Below, piece after piece: positions 44,246-53,683 of a stretch of 64,000 nt of DNA; position 1 is the stretch's first letter, and every line of letters begins with the position of its first letter. Location of the stretch: NCBI RefSeq assembly GCF_001468225.1, contig NZ_LNRU01000002.1, forward strand, positions 186,001-250,000, written 5' to 3'. This stretch comes from Sphingopyxis sp. H053. GTDB taxonomy: Bacteria > Pseudomonadota > Alphaproteobacteria > Sphingomonadales > Sphingomonadaceae. The notes below the pieces were generated by a model. It ran no database searches. It was not told where the DNA came from and saw nothing but the letters and a program-made list of their open reading frames with translations. Made by a program: the position numbers and the translations under genes.

Positions 44246-44797
44246 TCAGGCGACGCGCGTCCAGTCCATGAACCAGTTGTCGTCCCACGTCTTGCCGCCG
44301 TCGCGCGAGGTGCCCTGGAACCAGCGGCAGCTTTTCGGCGTGATCCGGTCCCACACGCCGCGATAAAGTTCGGCCCCCTTTTCGCCCTCGCTTTCGGACA
44401 GGAAGGTTCCGACGCCGTCCTCGAATACGCCGAGCTCGCCCGGCACCGCGACGACGCCCGACTTGGCGTTGACGAAATGATCGGACCAGATCTTCTTTTC
44501 GACGTCGAGCAGGCGGAGGCCCATGCCCGAAAAACCGCGCGCCGGGATGCGCAGTTCCTCGACGCTCGCGATACCGCCGAGAATGCCGACGACGGTGGCT
44601 TCGGCGGGGAATTCGATCCACTTTTCGCCTTCGCGGAATTTGTTGTGGATGCGCCATTCGCCGGTGAGAAAATCGAAATCGCCGGGCTTGCCGACAGGGG
44701 CGGGATTGATCGCGGCGGCGACGGCAATGGGGGTGAGACTGGACATAAGGGCTCCTGCGGAAAGGGCGATGATGGTGCGTCGTTCGATGTGGGTCAT
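44246..44797 (-). CDS. DUF1579-like exported protein
   Basis: The 183-residue protein has a signal peptide (RRTIIALSAGALMSSLTPIAVAAA, with two Arg that could suit Tat export). The domain begins GDFDFLTGEWRIHNKFREG, a form common in DUF1579-like lipocalin-fold proteins, and continues with strands such as SGMGLRLLDVEKKIWSDHFV. Function unknown; a small hydrophobic ligand is a common guess for the fold. It is divergent from a YafY-type regulator, with a clean palindrome between them, so that regulator probably controls it. Confidence 0.72.
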   Translation of the reverse strand: MTHIERRTIIALSAGALMSSLTPIAVAAAINPAPVGKPGDFDFLTGEWRIHNKFREGEKWIEFPAEATVVGILGGIASVEELRIPARGFSGMGLRLLDVEKKIWSDHFVNAKSGVVAVPGELGVFEDGVGTFLSESEGEKGAELYRGVWDRITPKSCRWFQGTSRDGGKTWDDNWFMDWTRVA

Positions 44798-44839
44798 GAC
44801 TTGCTCCCTTCGTGACGCATTTGCCCTACGCGCCCCATC

Positions 44840-44856
44840 CTGACATTTTCTGTCAG
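44840..44856. promoter_or_regulatory. Candidate operator of the YafY-type regulator
   Basis: CTGACA (44840-44845) and TGTCAG (44851-44856) are perfect inverted copies separated by TTTTC. The site lies in the 82-bp gap between the divergent DUF1579-like gene and the regulator gene, 24 bp before the latter's start codon, the usual place for an autoregulatory operator. Confidence 0.55.
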
Positions 44857-44879
44857 CTATTTTCGGCTACAGCGAAAAA

Positions 44880-45839
44880 ATGCGCGCGAGCCGCCTCCTC
44901 TCGATCCTGATGCTGCTGCAATTGCGCGGACGGCTGACCGCGGCCGATCTCGCGGCCGAGTTCGAAGTCTCCGAACGCACGATCTACCGCGATATCGACG
45001 CGCTCTCCGCGGCGGGGGTGCCCGTCTATGGCGACCGCGGACCCGGCGGCGGCTTCGAACTGCTGGGCGGCTATCGCACGCGCCTCACCGGGCTATCGGC
45101 CGGTGAGGCCGAGGCGATGGCGATGATCGGCCTTCCCGGCCCGGCGGCGGAGCTGGGGATCGGTGCCGCAGCAAACGCCGCGCGCAACAAATTGCTCGTC
45201 GCGCTCCCCGGCGGCGGCGGCGCGCTCGCCGACCGGATGGCGGCGCGCTTCCACCTCGACGCGGTCGACTGGTATCGCAGCGGCGAAGCCTTGCCGCACC
45301 TTCCCGCGATCGCGCGCGCGGTACTCGATCAGCAGGCGCTGACGATGCGCTACGAAAGCTGGCAGGACGTGCGCGACTGGACGGTCGAGCCGCTAGGCCT
45401 CGTGCTGAAAGGCGGCATCTGGTATCTCGCAGCGCGCGGGGGCGGAAAGATCCGCATCTTCCGGATCGCGAATATCGACGAGCTAACAGTCGGCGATACG
45501 TCCTTCGAGCGCCCTGCCGATTTCCATCTCGCAAGCTGGTGGCAGGCCGAACAGGTGCGGTTCGAGGCCGAACTGTTCGGGGCGACCGCGACCGTCCGTG
45601 CCTCGCCCGATGGCTGCAAACGGCTCGCCGCACAGTCGCCGCGCGGCGCCGAAGCGGTCGCGCGGGCAGGCGTACCAGCCATCGATGGCTGGCGCGAAAT
45701 GACGATGCGGGTCGAGGACAGCGATCATGGCGCACGCGACATGCTCGCGCTCGGCGCCGAGGTCGAAGTGATCTCGCCCTTCAGCTTCCGCCGCCGTATC
45801 GCTGCACTCGCCTGCGCGATCGCCGCACGGCACGGCTGA
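44880..45839 (+). CDS. YafY-type HTH/WYL-domain regulator
   Basis: The 319-residue protein has an N-terminal HTH of the type seen in YafY and DeoR relatives (LLQLRGRLTAADLAAEFEVSERTIYRDIDALSAAGVPV). It continues through the linker GDRGPGGGFELLGGYRTRLTGLSAGEAEA to a WYL domain (about 130-215, with VEPLGLVLKGGIWYLAARG in the WYL position) and a C-terminal extension. WYL domains bind nucleic acids or small ligands and often control stress or defence genes; here the likely target is the divergent DUF1579-like gene. The start codon follows an A-rich tract without clear ribosome site. Confidence 0.88.
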   Translation: MRASRLLSILMLLQLRGRLTAADLAAEFEVSERTIYRDIDALSAAGVPVYGDRGPGGGFELLGGYRTRLTGLSAGEAEAMAMIGLPGPAAELGIGAAANAARNKLLVALPGGGGALADRMAARFHLDAVDWYRSGEALPHLPAIARAVLDQQALTMRYESWQDVRDWTVEPLGLVLKGGIWYLAARGGGKIRIFRIANIDELTVGDTSFERPADFHLASWWQAEQVRFEAELFGATATVRASPDGCKRLAAQSPRGAEAVARAGVPAIDGWREMTMRVEDSDHGARDMLALGAEVEVISPFSFRRRIAALACAIAARHG

Positions 45840-45888
45840 TTGGCTTCGCCCTCCCGAAACGCTATCCTCGCACCTCGGGAGACAGGCC

Positions 45889-46326
45889 ATGGGCAAAACC
45901 GAGATCAAGACCAAAGCCACCGAGGTTGCCGTCGCCGATTTCATCGCCGACGTCCCCGACGCGCGCCGCCGCGAGGAAGCCGAGGCGATCGACGCGATGC
46001 ACCGCCGCGTCACCGGGCTCGATCCGAAAATGTGGGGGCCGTCGATCATCGGCTATGGCAGCTACGACTATCTATACGACAGCGGCCGTTCGGGGACGAT
46101 GTGCCGTGCCGGGTTCAGCCCGCGCAAGGCCGCGATGACGCTCTATCTGATGGGCCATTACGGCAACCGCCAGCCCGAGGCCGACGCGCTGCTAGCCAAG
46201 CTGGGCAAATATAAGAACGGCAAATCGTGCCTCTACATCAACAAGCTCGCCGACGTGGACCTGGCGGTTCTCGAAAAGCTCGTCGTGCTGAGCTGGGACG
46301 TGATGAACGAAAGATATCCGGATTGA
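45889..46326 (+). CDS. DUF1801 (YdhG-like) protein
   Basis: The 145-residue protein shows the DUF1801 pattern: TEVAVADFIADVPDARRREEAEAIDAMHRRVTG, then PKMWGPSIIGYGSYDYLYDSG and FSPRKAAMTLYLMGHYG. The fold is shared with the N-terminal part of YdeI proteins, and function is not known; some members are iron-chaperone-like. GGGAGA lies 10 nt before the ATG. It is a cytoplasmic, single gene after the regulator. Confidence 0.82.
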   Translation: MGKTEIKTKATEVAVADFIADVPDARRREEAEAIDAMHRRVTGLDPKMWGPSIIGYGSYDYLYDSGRSGTMCRAGFSPRKAAMTLYLMGHYGNRQPEADALLAKLGKYKNGKSCLYINKLADVDLAVLEKLVVLSWDVMNERYPD

Positions 46327-46332
46327 CGGCGA

Positions 46333-46959
46333 TCAGGGCAGCACGCCCCGTAAATCCTTGAAGCTGCGAACTGGGCGAGGCCGCTTCTTGTCTCCCCATA
46401 TCGCGACGCTGCCGACAAGCAGCAATAGGCTAAAGCCCCCGGTGATGCAGGCAAAGACGATATCGCTCGTCCTCGTCGAGCCGTAAATCTTCAGCGAGTC
46501 GTAGCCGGCGTAGGCGATCAGCAGGGCCATCGCGACCATGAACACCGAATATAAGGCGGCTTCCCAAACTTGCTGCCCGCGCTCGACCCGGTCGAACCGC
46601 CCGACGCGCTTCATCTCTCGCGCGATTTCGAGGATGAGATCGCGATAGCTGACGTTCCCGAGGGATTTCGGGACCAGCACGAACTTTCGCCCGTCGTCGC
46701 ACCAGATCAGGCAGCGAAAGGAATCGAGCCAGCGGAATTTGCCTTCGTCGAGACTCGCGCGGATTCGACGAATATCGGTGAGCGGAATTTCGGCGCGCCC
46801 GCGCCGCGAACCGGTCAGGACCAGCGCCGGCGAGTCGCCTGCTGCGACTTCCGCGTCGACCCACAAGCCTTTCAGACCTTCGCGGCGCAGCGCCCAGCAA
46901 TTCCTGATCCGGTGAACCCCAATCCGGTCACGCCCGGCGCCCATGTCTTTGTCAGCCAT
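46333..46959 (-). CDS. Uncharacterised membrane protein
   Basis: I do not recognise this 208-residue protein. Residues 1-125 look soluble, with a PH-like or regulatory beta-rich feel (ALVLTGSRRGRAEIPLTDIRRI, RCLIWCDDGRKFVLVPKSLG). Then come two membrane segments (about 135-155, ALYSVFMVAMALLIAYAG, and 170-190, IVFACITGGFSLLLLVGSVAIWG) with short basic end. The ATG at 46959 is supported by AGGAGG six bases upstream; the long open frame beyond it is not coding. It is downstream of cfa on the same strand. Confidence 0.68.
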   Translation of the reverse strand: MADKDMGAGRDRIGVHRIRNCWALRREGLKGLWVDAEVAAGDSPALVLTGSRRGRAEIPLTDIRRIRASLDEGKFRWLDSFRCLIWCDDGRKFVLVPKSLGNVSYRDLILEIAREMKRVGRFDRVERGQQVWEAALYSVFMVAMALLIAYAGYDSLKIYGSTRTSDIVFACITGGFSLLLLVGSVAIWGDKKRPRPVRSFKDLRGVLP

Positions 46960-47018
46960 TCCGCCCTCCTTCGGGCCGGTCCCATGGGGAATTATGACGG
47001 CGGCGACTGTGTTTGATG

Positions 47019-48266
47019 TCACACCCAGCGTGCGCCAAAATCCTCCTCGGTCGCCGCGATATAATCGCGCGTCAGCGGCAGCGCGTGGCGGCTGCGCGCG
47101 AACTGGATCTGATAATTCCCCATCCCGCCGCTTTCGAAAGCCGACGTCGCGCCCGCGAGATAGAAGGTCCACATACGAAAGAAACGCTCGCCCATCATGG
47201 CGACGATCTCGGCCTCGTGTGCGAGCGTTCGCGCATACCATTGGCGCAAGGTCAGCGCGTAATGCAGCCGCAGCGTCTCGATATCGGTGGCGATCAGCCG
47301 GCTCTTCTCGCTCGCCGCGAGCGTCTCGCTCAGCGCGGGGATATAGCCGCCGGGGAAGATATATTTGCGCGTGAAGGCGTCGGTCGCCCCCGGTCTGCCG
47401 AAGCGGCCGATCGTGTGGAGCAGCATCACCCCGTCGGCGGTCATGAGGTTGGCAGCGGCGCGAAAGAAGGTTTCGAAATTGGGCGCGCCGACATGCTCGA
47501 ACATGCCGACCGAGACGATGCGGTCGAAACGCCCCGGCTCGCGCGCGGCGAGGTCGCGATAGTCAACCAGTTCGAATTTGACGCGGTCGGCGACCCCCGC
47601 CGCTTCGGCGCGCTGGCGCGCGAGAGCGAACTGCTCCTCCGATAGCGTGATCCCGAGCACTTCGACCTGCTCGAGCTTCGCCAGCGTAATCGCCATCCCG
47701 CCCCAGCCGCAACCGATGTCGAGCACGCGTTGCCCCGGTTTGAGCGCGAGCTTGGCGGCGATATGCGTCTTCTTTGCGACCTGCGCTTCCTCCAGCGTCA
47801 TGTCCGGGCGCGGCCAGTAGGCACAGCTATATTGCATGTCGTCGTCGAGGAAGAGGCGGTAGAGGTCGTTGCCGATATCATAGTGATGCCTGACGTTGGC
47901 GCGCGACCGGCGCTGGCGATTGATCGACCCGATCCGCGTTTTCACCCAGTCGGCGCGCTGGCCCAGCCAGGTCTTGTCCTTGAGCGCGGCGCCGCGATCC
48001 CATGGCGTGTTCATGCGGATCAGGCCGATGAGGTCCATGATGTCGCCGCCCTCGATCCGCATGTCGCCGTCCATGAAGGATTCGGCGGCGCCAAGCCGCG
48101 GGTCGAGGATGATGCGGCGCATGCCGGCGCGGGTCTTGAAGCGAAGGACGAGCTCGGGAAATCCCGGTGTCGGCGTGCCGAAACGCTCCTCGGCGCCATC
48201 GGGTGCAATGACGGTCAGCCGCCCCTGACGCACCACGCGGGAAAGAAACGGAGCTAGGATCGACAT
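47019..48266 (-). CDS. cfa: Cyclopropane-fatty-acyl-phospholipid synthase
   Basis: The protein has about 415 residues and uses S-adenosylmethionine to add a methylene to unsaturated acyl chains of membrane phospholipids. It has the N-terminal lipid-binding part, then RANVRHHYDIGNDLYRLFLDDDMQYSCAYW, SAM-binding VLDIGCGWGGMAITLAK, and FPGGYIPAL near the active site. The start is uncertain: the ATG at 48290 would add eight residues, and neither has a good ribosome site. It lies behind the molybdopterin oxidoreductase gene on the same strand. Confidence 0.92.
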   Translation of the reverse strand: MSILAPFLSRVVRQGRLTVIAPDGAEERFGTPTPGFPELVLRFKTRAGMRRIILDPRLGAAESFMDGDMRIEGGDIMDLIGLIRMNTPWDRGAALKDKTWLGQRADWVKTRIGSINRQRRSRANVRHHYDIGNDLYRLFLDDDMQYSCAYWPRPDMTLEEAQVAKKTHIAAKLALKPGQRVLDIGCGWGGMAITLAKLEQVEVLGITLSEEQFALARQRAEAAGVADRVKFELVDYRDLAAREPGRFDRIVSVGMFEHVGAPNFETFFRAAANLMTADGVMLLHTIGRFGRPGATDAFTRKYIFPGGYIPALSETLAASEKSRLIATDIETLRLHYALTLRQWYARTLAHEAEIVAMMGERFFRMWTFYLAGATSAFESGGMGNYQIQFARSRHALPLTRDYIAATEEDFGARWV

Positions 48267-48308
48267 GTCTGCAACGCCAAAAACCTCCATCGCGTCAAAT
48301 GGTTGCCG

Positions 48309-49088
48309 TCAGATCCCGGCATACCATTCATAATCGATCCGGTCTTCCCAATAGCCGCCCTTGCCCGCGCCGATCTGATCGAGGCTGGCGACCGCCTCGA
48401 TCGCGTTCACATATTTGGCGTGCTTGTAGCCGAGCTGGCGCTCGATCCGCAGGCGTAGCGGCGCGCCGTTCGCGATCGGCAGCACCGCGCCATTGAGTGC
48501 CCACGCCATGATCGTCTGCGGATGCAGCGCGTCGACCATGTCGCAGCTTTCATAATAGAGCGCATCGCCGAGCCGATCGGCGCAGCGGAAGACGATATAG
48601 CGCGCGCTGTCGCGCACCCCCGCCGCGGCGAGGATATCGCTCAGCTGCGGGCCGGTCCATTGCCCGATCGCGCTCCACCCCTCGACGCAGTCATGGCGCG
48701 TGATCTGCGTACGCTGCGGCATCGTGCGGATGTCGGCCATCGACAGCGACAGCGGTCGCGCAACGAGCCCCGTCACCTTGACGCGCCAATCGGCAAAGCC
48801 GCTCGACGCGTGCGCGGCATAGGCAGCGCCCGCGGGCAGGCGCGTACCGTTGGGGCGGAAATAGGGCGACAGGTCGCTTTTGCCGAACTCGCGCGCGAGC
48901 GCATTGCGGTCGATCAGCGCGCGCTGGCTCGCACGGTTCATCTCCTCGCCCATCGACAGGATCTTGCGTACCGCGGGGGCGTCATTGATCACGTCGCATC
49001 CCGATAGCAACGGCAACGCACCCGCTGCGGCAACCAGTCCGCCGGCGCGCGCAATGAGTTGACGCCGCGGCAGGACGATCTCGCTCAT
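48309..49088 (-). CDS. Exported molybdopterin-dependent oxidoreductase (sulfite oxidase/MsrP-like)
   Basis: The 259-residue protein has the molybdopterin-binding fold of sulfite oxidases with the molybdenum-ligating Cys134 in ITRHDCVEGWSAIGQWTG. The N terminus combines a twin-arginine motif (PRRQLI), as needed for export of folded cofactor proteins, with a lipobox LLSGC (Cys31), suggesting a Tat-exported lipoprotein. Its ATG overlaps the stop of the cytochrome b gene (ATGA). The likely system is a periplasmic reductase or oxidase fed through that cytochrome; the substrate, such as sulfite or oxidised methionine, is not fixed. Confidence 0.88.
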   Translation of the reverse strand: MSEIVLPRRQLIARAGGLVAAAGALPLLSGCDVINDAPAVRKILSMGEEMNRASQRALIDRNALAREFGKSDLSPYFRPNGTRLPAGAAYAAHASSGFADWRVKVTGLVARPLSLSMADIRTMPQRTQITRHDCVEGWSAIGQWTGPQLSDILAAAGVRDSARYIVFRCADRLGDALYYESCDMVDALHPQTIMAWALNGAVLPIANGAPLRLRIERQLGYKHAKYVNAIEAVASLDQIGAGKGGYWEDRIDYEWYAGI

Positions 49089-49933
49089 GCGCGCTCCCCC
49101 CTCTCGGGCGGCAGGCGGAACCAGCCGGTGACCATCGAGCGGACCTCGTTGATCGGTCCCGCCAGCAGCACCATCGCGATATGGACGAGGAAGAAGGCGA
49201 CGAGCGCCCAGGCGGCGATGAAGTGGATCGAGCGCGCCGACTGCCGCCCGCCGAAAACATCGAGGAGCCACGGCCACGCGGCGTTCATCCCCGGCGACAT
49301 GGTGAGGCCGGTCGCGATCATCAGCGGCAGCAGGACAAAGATCACCCCGATGTAACTGAGCTTCTGGAGGATGCCGTAGCGCGCCGCCGCCTCGCCGCGT
49401 GGAAAGCGCAGCCGCGCATGCTCTTTCACATCGTGCCAGATATGGCGAGGCAACCATTCGGCGCGGCGTATGTGCAGATCCTTGCGCAAATGCCCGCCCA
49501 GCAGCGTCCAGACCATGTAGAGCGTCAGCCCGATTGACAGCACCCACGCGAACAGCAGATGCCAACGCCGCCCGTCGGCCAGGCTGTAGCTGGTCGGAAT
49601 CGTCGCCCAGCCCGGAAAAGCCCATGTCTTTTGGGCGCCTTCCGCATCGGTCCAGCGGCCAAGCACGCCCGTTGTCTCGACCCGATAATCGCCGATGCGC
49701 AAATAGCCGCTGTCCGGTGTCGAACCGATCACCAGCCAGGCGCGGTCGAAATTCGCACCATATTCGCCCCAATAGAGCCGCGGATGCGCATTGAAGATCA
49801 TCAGCCCGCTCATCAGGAGGATGAGCAGAGTGACGGCATTCACCCAATGCCAGATGCGCGCGGGCAACCGGTGGCGATAGACGCGCACCGGCTCCGGCTG
49901 GATGGGAGCGACGGGAGTTTCAGCCTCGGCCAT
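49085..49933 (-). CDS. Cytochrome b subunit partner of the molybdopterin oxidoreductase
   Basis: The 282-residue membrane protein has four to five hydrophobic segments and histidines placed as heme b ligands (RIWHWVNAVTLLILLMSG, RRWHLLFAWVLSIG, IHFIAAWALVAFFLVHIAMV). This is the thiosulfate-reductase/Ni-hydrogenase cytochrome b561-like type. A large loop (about 45-115) lies between the first two segments. It would carry electrons between the quinone pool and the molybdopterin subunit, with which its gene overlaps by 4 bp. Confidence 0.88.
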   Translation of the reverse strand: MAEAETPVAPIQPEPVRVYRHRLPARIWHWVNAVTLLILLMSGLMIFNAHPRLYWGEYGANFDRAWLVIGSTPDSGYLRIGDYRVETTGVLGRWTDAEGAQKTWAFPGWATIPTSYSLADGRRWHLLFAWVLSIGLTLYMVWTLLGGHLRKDLHIRRAEWLPRHIWHDVKEHARLRFPRGEAAARYGILQKLSYIGVIFVLLPLMIATGLTMSPGMNAAWPWLLDVFGGRQSARSIHFIAAWALVAFFLVHIAMVLLAGPINEVRSMVTGWFRLPPERGERA

Positions 49934-49963
49934 GATCCCGGTTCGCTCCTTTTCTGCTTCCGG

Positions 49964-51670
49964 TTACGCGACGGCCTTCGCTGCATATTCCTCGCGATAC
50001 TGGCTCCGCAAGCTGACCTTGTCGATCTTTTCGCTGCCAAGCTTGGGCAGCGCATCGTTCGACATCCAGATCTGGCACGGCGCCTTGTACGGCGCGAGCC
50101 GCGCGCCGAGGAAGGAAACCAGATCGTCGGCGGTCACGCTGCTGCCCGGCTTCGTCCACACGACCGCGCCGACGCACTCGCCCAATCGCTCGTCGGGCAG
50201 GCCGAAGACGGCGCATTCGTTGACCTCGGCATGCTCGTAGATCGCCGCCTCGACTTCCTGACAGCTGATATTCTCGCCGCCGCGGATGATGATGTCCTTC
50301 TTGCGATCGACGATGAACAGATAGCCGTCCTCGTCGAGATAACCGAGGTCGCCCGAGCGGAAATAGCCATTGTCGAAGAAGGCCGCCTTCGTTGCGGCCT
50401 CATTGTTCCAATAGCCCTCGAAATTGCACACCGAGCGGATGCAGACTTCGCCGACGCCGCCTTGGGCAACCGGCTCGCCATTGTCGTCGAGGATCGCAAG
50501 ATCGACGAGCGGCTTCGACGCCGGGCCGGTCGACATCGGCTTCGCAACATAATTTTCGTTGATGATGCCGCAGCCGACCGCGTTGGTTTCGGTGAGACCG
50601 TAACCGAGCAAAGGCTTCGCCTCGCCCATCTCGGACGCAAGGCGCCGCACATGTTCGGGCGGGCGCGGCGCGCCGCCGCCGGCGTAGCTTTTGCACGTCG
50701 AGAGGTCGTAATTCTTGCGGTTCGGGCTGACGAGAATTTCATAGCTCATCAGCGGGACGCCGACGAAATAATTGCATTGCTCGTCCTGGATCAGCCGCAT
50801 CGCCTCGTCGGCGTTCCACTTGGGCATCAGCACCAGTTTGCGGCCGAGAGCGAAGCTTTGCAGGAAGACGGGGATTTCGGCGGTGACGTGGAACAACGGC
50901 GTGCAAATCAGCGTCGCGGGCTGGATGTCCGACATCTGGCCGTCTTCGGTCAAGAGGTGAACGATGCTCGCGGTCTGCGTGACATAGTTGAAGATCGCCT
51001 GGCACACCGCTTCGTGGCGCGAATAGGCGCCCTTCGACTGGCCGGTCGAGCCCGAAGTGAAGAGGATCGTCGCGAGATCCTGCCCGGTCAGCGTCGGCAG
51101 CACGGTGGCGGCGCTGCCGCCCGCGCCGGTGATCGGCGCGACCGCCAGATCGATCGGCTGGGTCAGGTCGAGTGTGACGATCTTCGCGCCATGCTCGACA
51201 CCCTCGAGCCGCGCCGCGCGCTGGACGTCGGCGATCACCAACTTCGCTTCGCTGTCGAGGATGCCTGCCGCGAGTTCGCCGCCCTGCCACCAGCCGTTGA
51301 GCAAGGTTGCGCAGCCGCCCGCCATCAAAATGCCGATATAGGAAACGCACCACGCATTGGCGTTGCGCATCGCGAGCCCGACGCGATCGCCGCGCTGGAC
51401 GCCATGACCTTCGACCAGCCCCGCCGCGACCTGCCGCGCCGCCATATAGACCTGCTTGAACGACAGCCGCTCATCGCCTTCGACGAGGAAGGTCGCATCG
51501 CCATGCTGCGCGGCAAAAAACGCCACATAATCGGCAAGGTTGGTCGGCGCGTTGGAGATGAAGGGAAGCTGGTGGCCGAAACGTTCGACGGACCCGAGCT
51601 GGATCGGTCCGCCCGGACCGGTGATCAGATTATAGGCGGCTTCCAGGCGCAAATCGAGCGCAGATGGCAT
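49964..51670 (-). CDS. Acyl-CoA synthetase / AMP-dependent ligase
   Basis: A 568-residue adenylate-forming enzyme. The P-loop is [21 protein letters not shown], the acyl-binding motif is [11 protein letters not shown], and [36 protein letters not shown] is the hinge and C-terminal motif; the final catalytic lysine lies in [14 protein letters not shown]. It activates a carboxylic acid as the CoA thioester, most likely a fatty or aromatic acid. The substrate is not clear. It is upstream of the cytochrome b gene by 30 bp on the same strand and divergent from lgt. Confidence 0.9.
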   Translation of the reverse strand: MPSALDLRLEAAYNLITGPGGPIQLGSVERFGHQLPFISNAPTNLADYVAFFAAQHGDATFLVEGDERLSFKQVYMAARQVAAGLVEGHGVQRGDRVGLAMRNANAWCVSYIGILMAGGCATLLNGWWQGGELAAGILDSEAKLVIADVQRAARLEGVEHGAKIVTLDLTQPIDLAVAPITGAGGSAATVLPTLTGQDLATILFTSGSTGQSKGAYSRHEAVCQAIFNYVTQTASIVHLLTEDGQMSDIQPATLICTPLFHVTAEIPVFLQSFALGRKLVLMPKWNADEAMRLIQDEQCNYFVGVPLMSYEILVSPNRKNYDLSTCKSYAGGGAPRPPEHVRRLASEMGEAKPLLGYGLTETNAVGCGIINENYVAKPMSTGPASKPLVDLAILDDNGEPVAQGGVGEVCIRSVCNFEGYWNNEAATKAAFFDNGYFRSGDLGYLDEDGYLFIVDRKKDIIIRGGENISCQEVEAAIYEHAEVNECAVFGLPDERLGECVGAVVWTKPGSSVTADDLVSFLGARLAPYKAPCQIWMSNDALPKLGSEKIDKVSLRSQYREEYAAKAVA

Positions 51671-51747
51671 CTTCTATCTCTCCTCTTGGTCTCGCTCGCC
51701 TAACCCCTTATGGGGAGGCCTCTCCTGGGGAAGGACAGCGCGACGAT

Positions 51748-52623
51748 ATGTTTCTTTTTGCAACCTTAGCCGAAGCAACGCAATATGTGAACTTTCACGA
51801 TCTCATGGGTGAGAACTCCGAGATCGCGTTCAGCGTCTTTGGCCTGCCGATCCGCTGGTATGCGCTCGCCTATCTTGCCGGCATTTTCGTCGGTTACTGG
51901 TATCTGCTCAAGCTGATCGCGCAGCCCGGCGCCCCGATGGCGCGGCGCCACGCCGACGACATGATCTTCTATGCGATGCTCGGGATCATCCTCGGCGGCC
52001 GGCTCGGCTATGTGCTCTTCTACAACCTCGGCAATTACATCGAAAAGCCGCTCGAGATTTTCAAACTGTGGGACGGCGGCATGTCGCTGCACGGCGGCGT
52101 GATTGGCGTGCTGATCGCGATCTGGTATGTGACACGCAAGGAAAAGCTGAGTTTCCTGCGCTTTTGCGACTATGTCGCGTGCGTCGTCCCGTTCGGGCTC
52201 TTCTTCGGCCGCCTCGCCAATTTTGTGAACGGCGAGCTGTGGGGCCGCGCGACCACCGTCCCCTGGGCGATCATCTTCCCGGACAGCGGCACGATGGACC
52301 CGCGCCACCCGAGCCAGCTTTACGAGGCCGGGCTCGAAGGCCTGCTGATGATGGCAGTCCTCGCCTTCTTCTTCTGGCGCACCGATGCACGCTACAAGCC
52401 CGGCTTCCTGTTCGGCATGGCGGCGGTCATCTATGGCCTCAGCCGCTTTGCGGTCGAGTTCGTGCGCGAGCCCGATGTCCAGCTCGGCACGCTGTCGTGG
52501 GGGCTGACGATGGGGCAGACGCTGACCGTGCCGATGCTGCTGATCGGTGTGTGGCTCGTCGCCACCGCGAAGGGCCGCCGCCAGCGGATCGAACCGGTCG
52601 CCGGACTCGACAGCGTTGCGTGA
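51748..52623 (+). CDS. lgt: Phosphatidylglycerol--prolipoprotein diacylglyceryl transferase
   Basis: The 291-residue, seven-helix inner-membrane enzyme puts diacylglycerol on the Cys of prolipoproteins, the first step of lipoprotein maturation. The Lgt signature [14 protein letters not shown] and the HGGVIG segment with essential His are intact, as is RHPSQLYEA. The start at 51748 is somewhat uncertain, with GGAAGGA 12 nt upstream; ATG at 51805 would cut the first strand. Several lipoproteins in this window would be its substrates. The 3' end overlaps the next gene. Confidence 0.95.
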   Translation: MFLFATLAEATQYVNFHDLMGENSEIAFSVFGLPIRWYALAYLAGIFVGYWYLLKLIAQPGAPMARRHADDMIFYAMLGIILGGRLGYVLFYNLGNYIEKPLEIFKLWDGGMSLHGGVIGVLIAIWYVTRKEKLSFLRFCDYVACVVPFGLFFGRLANFVNGELWGRATTVPWAIIFPDSGTMDPRHPSQLYEAGLEGLLMMAVLAFFFWRTDARYKPGFLFGMAAVIYGLSRFAVEFVREPDVQLGTLSWGLTMGQTLTVPMLLIGVWLVATAKGRRQRIEPVAGLDSVA

Positions 52624-53683
52624 CGGACCGCCGAACCCCGAGCAGCTGATCGGCGAAATCGCGGCGGCGCGACGGACGACGATCGCCGATTATATGGCGG
52701 CGGCGAACAGCCATTATTATGCGACGCGCGACCCGCTCGGCGCCGCGGGCGATTTCACCACCGCGCCCGAAATCAGCCAGATGTTTGGCGAGATGGTCGG
52801 TGTCTGGATCGCCGACCTCTGGTCGCGCGCGGGCAGCCCGGCGTTTCGTTATATCGAGCTCGGCCCGGGCCGCGGCACGCTCGCCGCCGATGCGCTGCGC
52901 ACCATGGCGCGCTTCGGTTGCACGCCGCAGGGCGTCCATCTGGTCGAGACAAGCCCGATGCTCCGCGCGGCGCAGCTGGCACGCCTGCCCGCCGCGATCC
53001 ATCACGACGATATCGACGACCTGCCGGACGACGGCGCCGCGATCATCGTCGCCAATGAATTTTTCGACGCCCTGCCGGTGCATCAATATATCCGCACCAT
53101 CGACGGCTGGCGCGAGCGAATGGTCGAACGCACCGACGGAAAGCTGGCCGCGATGCCGGGCAATGTTCCTGCCGACGACAGCGTCCCCGCGATGCTGCGC
53201 ACCGGCCGCGTGGGAAGCATCGTCGAGACCGCGCCCGTGTCGGCCGCGATCATGCAGCGTTGCGCTTTCCGCCTCGCGCGGCAGGGCGGCGCGATGCTGG
53301 TGATCGACTATGGCTACCAGGGGCCCGCCGCGGGCGACACGCTGCAGGCGGTCAAGGCGCATCAATTCACCGATCCTTTCGCCGATCCGGGCGAGGTCGA
53401 CCTTACGACGCATGTCGACTTCACCGCGCTTTCCGATGCAGCCAGGCGCGCCGGCGTCGCCATCGCCGGCCCGGTCGGCCAAGGCGCATGGCTTCAGGCG
53501 CTCGGCATCGACGCGCGGCTGAAGGCGTTGACGAACGCGGCGCCCGACCGCGCCGGCGAACTCGCGGGCCAACGCGACCGGCTTGTCGAGCCGCAAGCGA
53601 TGGGCGAATTGTTCAAGGTCATGGCTGCCTCCGCCCCCGGCTGGCCGCGACCCGAAGGTTTCGGGGCAAAGGCAGCAGCATGA
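52616..53683 (+). CDS. MidA/NDUFAF7-family SAM-dependent methyltransferase
   Basis: About 355 residues. The SAM site is [18 protein letters not shown], followed by [11 protein letters not shown], and [17 protein letters not shown] is the MidA/NDUFAF7 signature. The mitochondrial member methylates an arginine of complex I subunit NDUFS2, so a role in complex I assembly is possible here. The start is probably TTG at 52616, inside the end of lgt, because the conserved helix with [17 protein letters not shown] needs it. The stop overlaps the GNAT start by 4 bp. Confidence 0.88.
   Translation: MRDGPPNPEQLIGEIAAARRTTIADYMAAANSHYYATRDPLGAAGDFTTAPEISQMFGEMVGVWIADLWSRAGSPAFRYIELGPGRGTLAADALRTMARFGCTPQGVHLVETSPMLRAAQLARLPAAIHHDDIDDLPDDGAAIIVANEFFDALPVHQYIRTIDGWRERMVERTDGKLAAMPGNVPADDSVPAMLRTGRVGSIVETAPVSAAIMQRCAFRLARQGGAMLVIDYGYQGPAAGDTLQAVKAHQFTDPFADPGEVDLTTHVDFTALSDAARRAGVAIAGPVGQGAWLQALGIDARLKALTNAAPDRAGELAGQRDRLVEPQAMGELFKVMAASAPGWPRPEGFGAKAAA

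Noticed and set aside
49559..51703. A 714-codon plus-strand frame over the cytochrome b and acyl-CoA synthetase genes
   Set aside because: Both minus-strand genes have full motif sets and coupled start/stop codons, so this is a shadow frame.
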